Notes under the pieces: generated by a model
What the model was told of the DNA's origin: nothing
The model's database searches: none
Seen by the model: only the letters and a program-made list of their open reading frames with translations
Shown here: positions 44,301 through 54,196 of the stretch, in pieces
Numbering within the stretch: the stretch's first letter is position 1
How the letters are laid out: every line of letters begins with the position of its first letter
NCBI GenBank assembly: GCA_015227615.1
Contig: JAALGZ010000031.1
Location: 363,827 to 427,826 of the forward strand
Reading direction: 5' to 3'
Origin: Labyrinthula sp. Ha
Lineage: Eukaryota > Sar > Bigyra > Labyrinthulida > Labyrinthulaceae
Length of the DNA stretch: 64,000 nt
Program-made: the position numbers and the translations under genes

Positions 44301-46583
44301 AAAGCATTAGAAAAAAATAAGACAGCAAGAGAAGAAGCTGGCTTTAGCGAAGAAAATGGAATTAAGAAGTTAATTACGCGTGGCAAGAGATGCCTAGAAT
44401 GTGATTGAAGATTTGATCTGAATTGGAATTATCCCAAAGAAGGCAAAGCTATTCTAAATGGACTTAACTTTCAAGAAGATCTACAAAATAAGTTAAAAAA
44501 TGTATACAGGGATAATATCGAAGTGGATACCACCCATGGCATCAGCAAATATAGTTTGGTAACAATATTCCCTTGTTGAATCAATTGCTTCCTGAAAGCC
44601 ATAAATTTTGAAAGGATAATGATGGAAACCGAGTCAAGCGCTGATGTAGTGAAAATTCTGGTAATAGCAAGTCTTAACAAGACGAAGATGATAATGTTAG
44701 ATGGGAGTAAAGAGCTGGAGAGTTCTGTTGAGGTAATTGATGCCTCGCATGATTTCTGTAACTAAAATTTGTTAGTAACAATGAGCTCGGCTCAATCAAA
44801 CCTAAGAGGTAGTAAAAGGATGAACTTGACTCCTAACTTGCGGGTTGTATTGACAGGAAGTTTTCACCAAGAGAACGAGCTTGACCAACTTATCGAGAAT
44901 ATGTGAACTGGGTTCCAAGATGAGCCGCGGCAGCTACGCTTGAGAAAAATAAAAAAAAATGTGTTAGGCGATGACACAAAAATGTCTCACCTTTTCCGAG
45001 ACTGCTACTCAAAGGGAGGAGTAATTTCATGCAGCCACCAAGGGACAAAATGCATTGAATTCCATCAATCAAACTTGAACTCTTGATGAGGTTGACACTT
45101 ATCAGGAAATAACTGCAAATAACTACATGGAGACAACCCTAGAAAAATTCAAGGACTTCATGGGAGAGAATAAGATGTTCTGTACACAAGTCGATGTGCT
45201 GTTCACAGTGGAATTGAAGTTGATGGGAGAGTGCCGAATCCTTCAAGAATTAAGTGAATATAAGTTTGTCATGAACGATTCAAGGTCCATGAAAAAGATG
45301 ATCCATATTCTGGAAGTCGTAGGAAAGGATCGGGTAAATTTTCCTCCTTGCTGTTGTGAGACGTAGACAAATTTTTCCTTTCCTTGTATGCACCTGGCTC
45401 GGTACTATGAACGTAAGAGGATGAAATTTTTATCAATAGATGATCTTCCGACCCGATGGAGGTTTCAACGTTATCCTGTTTGGAAGTTTGAGTTTTGGGA
45501 GATTGAAAGTGACAGTTCTGGGTCAAAGTGGGTTCTAGAGTTAATGGTTAAGGTTCCATCACTTCATCTTGTTCACATCCTTAGTAAGGCCGAAGCTTAA
45601 ATGCACCAAGCTTCTCATTGCATGCATAGTACTCTGCGAAGTGATGAAAAGAAAAAGCGAGGACCGGAAGAACATCTAAACTAAAGTTCTGAAAATGGTT
45701 ACAGCGTTAAAGGAAAATCCAGATAGAGAGTTTGGGAATATTTTCGAAGCGTCTAAAGAAAGTGGGATCATGTTTGTGTCGTCGAAGAAAAGGGAAAGGA
45801 AAGAAAGGGGAGAGGAGAAAAGGTGACTTCACCAAAGTATTTCACCCATCTGACATTGGCAAGCGATAAATAAGACTCATAGACCTTTTTTATTTTAATT
45901 TAATGATCCTTGAACTTTTTTACTGCAGGAAATCTTGAGCCAAAGTTCTATCCCATTTTCTTGATTAACTTGTTTTGTTACAATTTCTTGTGCACATTAA
46001 ATGAGTCACTCACTTAGTGGGAAAACTACGGATTGAATTCAAAAAAACCTAACCTTTGTTTCTCTGCACGCTCTTCACGTAGAAGAATTCTTTTTAAAAT
46101 ATCGTTATGTGGCGTTTCTTTTCTTGATGAAATTTTCAAGCTATGCTAAGCCTGAGTGAAAACAACTGTTTCTTATAGTTTTAACCTTTTCCCTCACCAG
46201 AACATCTAATTTCAGGTTCTCTTTATCTAGAATAGGTCACCTATTCCAATTTAGGACTTCAGATTTCAACTTCTGTCACTAGTTTGCTTGATACGCTTTG
46301 AAATATCTCATGCAAGTACTTTTAATATTAGCTTATGCTTGAATATTAAATAGAAACTTTAAGTTATCATTATCTAGTTCATTCTATTTTATTTTATTGT
46401 CTCACGTGACACTTCTGCTTCTTCATTCATTTATGTCTTAGTTTTACTGGTTTGTTCTGTTACGCACTTATTTTGGGGGGAAATTGATCCAATGAGAATA
46501 ACGAGTACCTGACTTCGGACTCAGGAAATTTTAGTCGTAGAAAATGTCCACCACACAAGAAGACAAATGATAATGGGTTGTGT
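41301..46583. other. 5.3-kb region with decayed coding sequence, no intact gene
   Basis: Less AT-rich and more G-rich on the + strand than the other deserts. Apart from the decayed ORF listed at 44154-45083, it holds short ORFs at 43360-43763 and 45127-45600 that look like pieces of eroded coding sequence. No known domain was recognised. It ends at the 5' LTR of the copia element. Confidence 0.4.
44154..45083 (+). pseudogene. Decayed ORF of unknown family
   Basis: One reading frame stays open for about 310 codons, interrupted only by TGA (44406), TGA (44577), TAA (44761) and TGA (44902) before two consecutive TGA codons. Between stops it reads like protein: ITEDLKMIRHLGVTDRAIQ, FSEENGIKKLITRGKRC, NVYRDNIEVDTTHGISKYS and LRVVLTGSFHQENELDQLI. 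The density of stops is far below that of the flanking frames. No domain was recognised; an eroded retroelement or an old gene copy are both possible. Confidence 0.4.
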
Positions 46584-46883
46584 AGTCAGACACTAAGCAG
46601 TCGAGTGTACGACTCTCTCCATACTGACTGTTTACACTTTACATAGTTATAATACAATATTACATTACTGCACAATTGGTGCAACTTTACATAATACATT
46701 TTTACTAATACATAAGCACCGGAAACAACAGATCGTAAAACCTTAATATCTCAACAACTACTGGGAGTTAGAAAACGTTACTTATATCATTTTAAAGCTC
46801 TTTTCAAGCTCTTTCAGTTTATTTAATTTAATGTACGTATCCTCATACATATATAGACGATACGGACAATTACTTGTCTAACT
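46584..46883 (+). repeat. 5' LTR of the copia element
   Basis: 300 bp, AGTCAGAC to GTCTAACT, with short inverted ends. It contains an AT-rich stretch (TTACATAGTTATAATACAAT) that could serve as promoter. It matches 51348-51647 at roughly 293 of 300 positions. Confidence 0.95.
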
Positions 46884-46895
46884 TGGTTGCGATGG
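46884..46895 (+). other. Putative tRNA primer-binding site
   Basis: TGGTTGCGATGG follows the LTR with no gap. The leading TGG is the complement of a tRNA CCA end, as expected for a minus-strand primer site. The gag start codon (ATG at 46892-46894) lies inside it. The tRNA partner is not known. Confidence 0.5.
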
Positions 46896-49800
46896 AAGTA
46901 AACGAAAATCAGAGTGATCCCGTGGAAGAACGAACAGCACGGAGTGAAAACTCCAACTTGACCCAAGGGGAAACTCATTTACAAAACTTTCCTGCTTCAA
47001 CTACAACACTTACGAAGCTAGAAATTACAAATGAAGCAATTAACGAAGAATTCTACAAAAAAGGACGAAAAAGATTGGAAAACCTTTTACGATCAAAAAC
47101 TGATCAAAATCAATTCGAACTTCTGAAACAAGGTGTTGAGATGTACCTGCTTGCCTTAAAATTACAAATTAATGGAACATCTCTACGAAAATTCTTTAAA
47201 TCTCACGACCGCAGCATCATTGATGAGCTGTTAGAATCTTACAATCCGCTTACTCAAAAATCTAACTACATTCTAGAGGAAGAAATTGACGATGAACTTT
47301 CAGATGACATCATTTCTCTTTGGAAAAAAGACGTTGTTTTCTTACGAACAATCCGAACCCCACATCGTTTTTGCAAAATCCTGCGACGCATCGGGGCTGT
47401 TACATTCTTACCTACACAAACCAGAAAAAGAATTAACTTTGGAAACTTGATTTACAGCTGTTGGGAGGAATCAGAACCCATTACAGACTTCGTTAAACGC
47501 TTTGATTCTTTGGTACAACAGGCTAATCAGATCACGATGATGCAAAATGACTCTGATTTACTTACACTTTTTCAAACTAAGATTCTCTTCAGAAGAAACA
47601 ACAATCAGAAAATTTTTACAGTTGTCAACAATTTGGATTCAAAAGATCTACCATTAAAGGATTACATGAGTGAAGTGACACAAGCCGTACTTCAGCATGA
47701 CAATTCAGGTTTGATCCCTTTTGATGCTCCAAGTACATCAGTTGTTGCATTTACAAAGAAAATTGTTTCTTCTAATTCAAAAGTTACATTGTGTTTCAAT
47801 TGCGGTGAAGATTTTCCACACAAAGGAAAACAATGTGCTGCTAAAGGTGCTACTTGTTCTTACTGTGGCAAACCTAATCATTTTGCAAAGGTGTGTTCAA
47901 CCAACCCAGAACGTACATTACAACTTCCCAAGATGAAGAAAAAGCCTACAAAGAAAACAGTAGCAGTAACATCTACAAAAGAAAATTTTAATCCTTTCAG
48001 TTTCGCTACTTCTCTTTGTACCACAGGTTCAAACTCTTTAGCTGGGCTGGATTCATGCAGCGATGTTTTCGTTTTTAGAAGCGCTGATTTTTTTACACAC
48101 ATGGATCAGAAGCCTGGTAAACTTACCCTTACAGAAAATTCTGGTAGCTACGAAAGCACTGGAACAGCCAGATTTGCATTCAAAGAATTTCCTTCTAAGT
48201 TTTTTACAGTACAGGCAATTTACATGCCAAGTGCAAATTTCAACATTTTGTGTACCTACGATCTAGAGCAACAGAATGTTAAAGTCAACCATCGCTCTAG
48301 AAACGTACAACTAGAAACAGGAAACAAATTAAAAATAATTTTACTTGGAAAGAAAAGCTTCATTGAAATCATTCCACTAGGGAAATCAGTCTTACAAACC
48401 TCTGATCCAAATCTAATGCATCGTAGATTGATGCATCTCTCAGAGGACAAACTTAAACATGCTGGTTTCATTAAGGGTTCTCAAAAACTAAACAGCTGCC
48501 AAGTCTGTCTTCAGACAAAAGCTAAACACAACCCAGTGAAGAATTTAATTCACAAGATGAAACTCTCTCCTGATTCCAAAGGTCAAGCTTTTTCAATGGA
48601 CTTACTCATTCCGCCAAAACACTCGATGAAACCAGTCAATGGTGTTGTGGCTGCATTGATTTTAGTTGACCTGAAAACAAAATTAATTAGAGTTGCTCCT
48701 TTAAGAACACTTCAATCAAAAGATTTACTTGCAGCTCTTTACTACCTTCTTTCTACACTCAAAACTTTACCAAAAACGATTGTTACAGACCGCCAATCTG
48801 GTTTTACGGCAGAACACTTTGTCAACTCAATTTCCGCAAAAGGCATTCATTTACGTTTTGTCCCTAGAGATCGACACGAAACTTTCAATGGAGTTGCTGA
48901 ACGAACGATTGGCATCTTAAAGGTCATGGCTTCAGCCGCCCTACTACAGTCTAAACTTGATGACTCCTTTTGGATCTACGCGGTCAAATTTGCAAGTTAC
49001 ATCAAGAACAGAGTGCATCACAAAACACTTGGTGAGTCACCTTACAAACTAGAAACTGGGCAAGAACCAAACCTTTCTTCACTTAGAACCTTTGGTTGCT
49101 GTTGTTTTACGTTGAAATCTTCTGGAACGAAAACAAACAAATTTCAAGAAAGAACAGACACTGGTCTCTTTCTCGGACTACAGGAACATTCAAGTTTCAA
49201 CACAGCAATCATCTAAAAACTTAGTACTGGAAAAATCATTTACCCTCAACTAACCGATGTTTGGTTCCAAGAATCAAGAACACATGATCAAATCGATCAA
49301 AATCCACCAACTTTCTCATTTGGTGACATCAAAATTGTTGACAAAACTGAAAATGACCCAATTTCTGAGGACGATTTTGAATCTGATGATGACGATGATT
49401 TCAGTCCAGATTTTGGTATACACTATGTACGTTATGGCCAGAAGGCAAATCAACAAGAAAATCATGATTTTGAGCATGATGATAATTTCGATGAAAATCC
49501 CCCTTCAGCAGATGTTCAACTCGATCAGGATCAAGATGCACATGATCCAACCCCATCTGCCGAAGTAACAAACCCTGAAACACCTCAAACGAGCGAAAAC
49601 AGCAATGCTCGTCTACCAGTCACAACGCGATCTGGGAGAAATGCAACGAAATTCGACCTAAATCGGATGTCAGCTTTCACGTTGAACACAACTGAAGAAA
49701 CAACACACATCATCAAGCCTAAAACAAAAGGTCAGAAAGAAAAGCTACGGAAGAAGATCATTCAGTCTAGAATTGATCAGAAACCTTCCATTTACCGTGA

Positions 49801-51334
49801 CACAAGAGGTCACCCAGACGAAGCATCTTACAAGAAAGCGGTCGAAAAAGAGCTCAAAGCTTTGGAAGAACGAAAGGTTCTCAAAGTGATTAATCGCTCT
49901 GAACTTCCTGAAAATGCTTACGTTGGAAAATGCACGATGCTTGTGAAACAAAAACGCAATGGTAGTTTCAAAGCAAGATGTGTTTACAATGGAAGATCTC
50001 AGAAATTCAAAATTACACCTTACCGCAGTTCTCCTACCTTAGACTACAACAGTCTTGCAGTTGCACTAGCAGTTGCAGCTCGAAGACAGTTCCATTTTAA
50101 CACTTTAGATGTTAGTACCGCATTCTTGTACGCGGATCTACCTGCTGGCACTACACTCTACTGTGAAATCCCTGATGGACATGAACTGAAACATGACAAG
50201 ACTAAAGTAATGAAGATTGAGAAAGCACTTTACGGTCTGAAGGAAAGTCCCAAGCTTTGGTTTGACAATGTTTCTGCTACAATTCAAAAACTTGGACTCA
50301 AACAAGCGATCTTTGACGAGTGTGTCTTCTACAAGAAAGATTTAATTACTTTACTTTACGTTGATGATGTACTGATGCTCGGTACAAAACAAGAAATTAC
50401 AAACTTCTCAAAACAGTTTGGGAAAACTTACAAAATTACACTAGGAACACTAGATCAGAAAACAGACTTCTTAGGAGTTAACATTGAAAGAAAACCCAAT
50501 GGAGACTACCAAATTGACCAGATCAAACACATTGAGAAAATTTTAGAAAACTTCAAGGATTTCAAGACTAGAGACAAATTTACACCATTACCTTCTACTT
50601 ACGCTGAGGCTGTTAAGAACAATTCCAATGCTAAAAGCATTAAATTTCCGTACAGAGAATTGCTTGTATCTTTAATTTACTTACGACTTACAAGATTTGA
50701 TTTACTCTACGCGTTACATGCGCTTAGTCAACTTTCTGAACACGTGACAAGTTTTGCAGTAAAATCAATTCTCAACACATTAGGCTACATTAGTAGAACG
50801 AAACATCAAAAACGAATTTTTTACTCAGATCAATCAAAAGGTGAAATTACACTTCTTGCCTTTTGTGATGCTGAATGGGCCTCTAACACACTTAACAGAA
50901 AAAGTGTTAGTGGTAACTTCATTTACTTAGGTCAATCGCTCATTACTGGCAGAAGTTCAAGACAAAGGACAGTTGCTACCTCTGCTGCCGGAGCTGAGCT
51001 GATTGAAATTTACAAGACAGCAAAACATTTGCAAGGAATCTACGGATTGTGCATGGATTTAGATTGCAAAGTCAAGCTACCTTCAGTGATTTTTACAGAT
51101 TCACTTAGTTCAACTAAAACCTTAGAAAAGACAGTTTCTCCAGAGCAAAAACACATGAGTGTTGCAATTCATTTCTTAAAAGGACTCATTCGTTCAGGAA
51201 AACTAAAGGTGATTTTCATCAAACGCGAATTCAACATTGCTGATCTTCAAACGAAACAGAATCCAAGAGCTGAGTTTGAAAAACTTTGGAACATGACTCA
51301 TTCAAGGATGAAGTGGCAGCATTTGAAGATCTAA
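46892..51334 (+). pseudogene. copia gag-pol polyprotein with one in-frame stop
   Basis: A single frame runs about 1480 codons, broken only by TAA at 49214-49216, between integrase and reverse transcriptase. Approximate codon positions: gag 1-290; two zinc knuckles about 300-335 (CX2CX5HX4C, then CSYCGKPNHFAKVC); protease near 385, reading LDSCS where copia elements have DSG; integrase HHCC (HRRLMHLS...CQVC) near 510 and the catalytic D, D, E in SMDLL, VTDRQSGF and HETFNGVAE; reverse transcriptase with YVDD near 1155; RNase H (AFCDAEWASN, TSAAGAELIE) near 1326-1400. The start used is the ATG at 46892; the frame stays open a few codons into the LTR. The codons after the stop remain in frame (LSTGKIIYPQLTDVWF), so a single point change explains the break. 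Whether the stop is read through is unknown. Confidence 0.9.
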
Positions 51335-51347
51335 AAAGACCGCATGG

Positions 51348-51647
51348 AGTCAGACACTAAGCAGTCGAGTGTACGACTCTCTCCATACTGACTGTTTACA
51401 CTTTACATAGTTATAATACAATATTACATTACTGCACAATGGGTGCAACTTTACATAATACATTTTTACTAATACATAAGCACCGGAAACAACAGATCGT
51501 AAAACCTTAATATCTCAACAACTACTGGGAGTTAGAAAACGTTACTTATATCATTTTGAAGCTCTTTTCAAACTCTTTTAGTTTATTTAACTTAATATAC
51601 GTATCCTCATACACATATAGACGATACGGACAATTACTTGTCTAACT
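51348..51647 (+). repeat. 3' LTR of the copia element
   Basis: 300 bp, 13 bp after the gag-pol TAA stop, nearly identical to the 5' LTR. Differences include ATTGGTGC to ATGGGTGC and several A/G or C/T changes near the right end. Confidence 0.95.
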
Positions 51648-51735
51648 CCTAGTTTATGTACAACCAAAACAATAGTTTTCATTAAAACTTCCGAAAATTG
51701 ACTCAATATCCGTTTGAAAGTAATTTTATTCCATA

Positions 51736-52389
51736 ATGAGCTATTTTCATAAGGTTCCACCTAAAGAGGTTCTTCGCGAAGAGGCGCTTAAGAAATCAGA
51801 AACTTACTTTAAACAACACCACTTAAATATCAGTCCATTATCTCTTATAACTATTTCCGTACCCGAAAAAAATCCTCTAAAGGATTTTCCGAGAGCTAGC
51901 CCTTTTAAGAAGGTATGGAAGGAGTGTTTCTGTCCAAGTACCAAAGAAAAGACTAAGGCATCTCGCTGCGTAGGCGGGTGTATTGATAATATTTTTATCT
52001 TTGTTTTTATATTTTTCTTCTGGTTTTGCAATTTTGTATCTATTATTGATTGTGTTTATAAAGGAGAAGTTTCACATAGAATAGATTTGGTTCGTCTTTT
52101 GTTACTGATCTACCCTGAAGGAGTTCTATTATATAATAGAAGAATTCCTAAATTTAATTATTCACTGTTGTGTTTTTGCTGGGATAGAAGTTATTATGAG
52201 TATTGTGAGTATTTTGAATCTATAGAGTTTATTCCATGGGAATCCATAGAACTTCCTGTTGATGAGATCAAACCAGAAGATAAGTTCATGGCCATCACAT
52301 TAGGCCATAGAAGTGTGCTTGTTCGGCGCAAAGTATTTAACCTTATCCATGAAATATTTTCAAAATATCACATGGAGCATAACACCTAA
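51736..52389 (+). CDS. Uncharacterised small membrane protein
   Basis: A 217-aa ORF, not recognised. The N-terminal 80 residues are basic and soluble with a Cys cluster (ECFCPSTKEKTKASRCVGGC). A single hydrophobic span follows, about residues 82-106 (IFIFVFIFFFWFCNF). The C-terminal half looks beta-rich, with YPEGVLLYNRRIPKFNYSLL and IPWESIELP, and could be a small PH-like or similar cytosolic domain, which is a guess. The ATG lies 88 bp from the copia 3' LTR, so the element now sits in the probable promoter. It converges on the fumarate reductase gene with a 100-bp gap. No intron seen. Confidence 0.6.
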   Translation: MSYFHKVPPKEVLREEALKKSETYFKQHHLNISPLSLITISVPEKNPLKDFPRASPFKKVWKECFCPSTKEKTKASRCVGGCIDNIFIFVFIFFFWFCNFVSIIDCVYKGEVSHRIDLVRLLLLIYPEGVLLYNRRIPKFNYSLLCFCWDRSYYEYCEYFESIEFIPWESIELPVDEIKPEDKFMAITLGHRSVLVRRKVFNLIHEIFSKYHMEHNT

Positions 52390-52489
52390 ACCAGAAAGAC
52401 CTCTTATATTCCTAATTCTATATTGCACAGTAAGTAAACTCTAGAGGCACTTCCAAAGTAAAGACAAACTTTTAGAAATACTTAATCAC

Positions 52490-54196
52490 TTAGAGCTTTG
52501 ACTTTTCTGTTCCTTGTCCATAGAAAGCTGCATTAGGATCATCTTTATAACTTGCTTTCTCCTCCTGAGGAGGAGCCTCTTCACCAGCGGAAGTTGGTAC
52601 AGCAGGTGAATTTCCCCAACTAATATCCAAGGATACAGTCTTGCTTCCTGGAGCAACTCTTACGTTGAGTGCAGGTCCTGCGCCTGATACTCCTCCAGCA
52701 CCTCCATTCTTGATCATATTCTCAAGCAAATGTTTTGAAGCTGCTCTTCCACTAACTCGTCCATAAACGACACAATCTAGAAGTGAAGAACCACCTAGTC
52801 TGTTTAACCCGTGAACACCACCAAGAGCTTCTCCAGCAACATAAAGTCCTGGAATAGGTTCTCCCTTGGTATCCAATACCTTTCCATCTTTATCTCCAGC
52901 AACTCCTCCCATACAGTAGTGAATAACTGGAGTGATCTGCGCAACCATAAATTTATCATCAACAACTGCAGGAAGCGCTTCGTAAAACTTCTTTCCCCAT
53001 TTATCACTACCTGGGTTCTTTGCTGCTTCATTATACTCTTTGAAAGTTTGTTCCAAGACGGATCTTTTTACTCCCATCTCCTTCAAAAGCTCTTCCCCAG
53101 TCATTTCTTTCATCAAACCTCTTCCTTGGTAATGCTCGCAATGCCAAGAGATTAAATCAGTTGCTTTTGAGTTCAAAACTAGTCTATAAGGTGCTTTATT
53201 GTGCAACCACATTCTTCCTGTAACATAGTCTCTTTTTCCAAGTTCATCACAGAATCTATTTCCTTCTCTATCTAAAATTATTCCCCCACTTCCTCTTAAA
53301 GCTTCAGCAGCAAGAAATTTAACTTTTGCATCTGGTTCAGCAGGATCTACCAAACCTGTTGGATGAACTTGAACAGCGTGAAGATCATAGGTATCTGCAC
53401 CAACCCCAGTTGCTAACTTGATTCCATCCCCAGTGCAGTGAGGTCCATTTGTAGTAGGCAAGCTTCTCAAAGGTGGTGCGTTCATCTTTGCTCCACCAGA
53501 CTGTTTTGCTGCTCTACTTTCAGTACTCCATGCACTCAGTTTCAACCAATCATCTGCAATCTTGGCTAGAAGAGAATTGTCTGTGAAGTCAGCTCCAAAT
53601 CCTCCTGTTGCAATAACAACTGGCCCGTATTCTTTGTATGTCTTTCCTTTCTTTACATATTCAACTCCAATCACTTCTCCATTTTCAGTGATTAATTTAT
53701 TTACTTCAGCCTTGTTGATAACTCGTGCTTTTGGGTTCTTCACCTTGTTTGCTGCTTCAGCATCAGCGATCTGCTCAAGTTTCTCCATCAAACCATATGT
53801 GATCATCATTCCTGGAAATCTTTCTTTTCCTCTATGAGTTCTTGGTTGACTGTGAGCAGCTAATCGAGCAATAATAGTCAAGTCTAAACCAAAAGCGTCC
53901 ATCAACCAATCGACAGCAGGTCCTGATTCATGTGTTAGAGTTCTGATCAAGTCTGGTCTAGCACCTTCAGCAGCAGAAACAGTTGTATCTTGTTCAAATA
54001 TCTCAGCAGCATCAGGAATTTTCAACATTCTCTGAGTTCTGGATCCTGCCGCGTTGATCCCTGAAGTTGCTTTGGTTGAGTTTCCTCCACAAAATGGAGA
54101 TTTATCTAGAACTACGACACGTCCACCTTGCTCTAGTACTGTGTGTGATGCTGACATACCAGCTAGTCCACCACCGACAACAATTACTTTAGTCAT
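52490..54196 (-). CDS. Soluble fumarate reductase (FAD), with C-terminal SKL
   Basis: A 568-aa flavoprotein of the soluble fumarate reductase family (yeast Frd1/Osm1, kinetoplastid FRD), which reduces fumarate to succinate and reoxidises FADH2 or NADH. It has the dinucleotide-binding GGGLAGMSAS and LDKSPFCGGNSTKATSGINAAG, IATGGFGAD, the substrate-site HPTGLVDPAEPD, EALRGSGGIIL, the conserved RFCDELGKRD, HYCMGGV and the C-terminal GLNRLGGSSLLDCVVYGR. After the catalytic fold is a Pro/Glu-rich tail ending in the tripeptide SKL, a canonical type 1 peroxisomal (or glycosomal) signal. No N-terminal targeting sequence is present, since the flavin loop begins at residue 4. A cytochrome b5 domain, found C-terminally in some homologues, is absent. 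Codon use is less AT-rich than its neighbours, consistent with high expression. Confidence 0.94.
   Translation of the reverse strand: MTKVIVVGGGLAGMSASHTVLEQGGRVVVLDKSPFCGGNSTKATSGINAAGSRTQRMLKIPDAAEIFEQDTTVSAAEGARPDLIRTLTHESGPAVDWLMDAFGLDLTIIARLAAHSQPRTHRGKERFPGMMITYGLMEKLEQIADAEAANKVKNPKARVINKAEVNKLITENGEVIGVEYVKKGKTYKEYGPVVIATGGFGADFTDNSLLAKIADDWLKLSAWSTESRAAKQSGGAKMNAPPLRSLPTTNGPHCTGDGIKLATGVGADTYDLHAVQVHPTGLVDPAEPDAKVKFLAAEALRGSGGIILDREGNRFCDELGKRDYVTGRMWLHNKAPYRLVLNSKATDLISWHCEHYQGRGLMKEMTGEELLKEMGVKRSVLEQTFKEYNEAAKNPGSDKWGKKFYEALPAVVDDKFMVAQITPVIHYCMGGVAGDKDGKVLDTKGEPIPGLYVAGEALGGVHGLNRLGGSSLLDCVVYGRVSGRAASKHLLENMIKNGGAGGVSGAGPALNVRVAPGSKTVSLDISWGNSPAVPTSAGEEAPPQEEKASYKDDPNAAFYGQGTEKSKL

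Larger units (their letters stand above)
46584..51647 (+). mobile_element. Ty1/copia LTR retrotransposon, nearly intact
   Basis: A 5064-bp element with two 300-bp LTRs (46584-46883 and 51348-51647) that differ at about seven positions. The internal gag-pol frame has the copia order gag, protease, integrase, reverse transcriptase, RNase H. LTR ends are AGTCAGAC...GTCTAACT rather than TG...CA. The 5-bp flanks (TGTGT and CCTAG) do not match, so no target-site duplication is seen. The polypurine tract before the 3' LTR is weak (AAAAAGA). Its 3' end lies 88 bp from the start of the next gene. A solo relative sits at 2535-2834. Confidence 0.95.

Noticed and set aside
46874-46891. gag starting at a TTG inside the 5' LTR
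   Set aside because: An ATG in the same frame at 46892 follows the LTR directly and is the more likely start.
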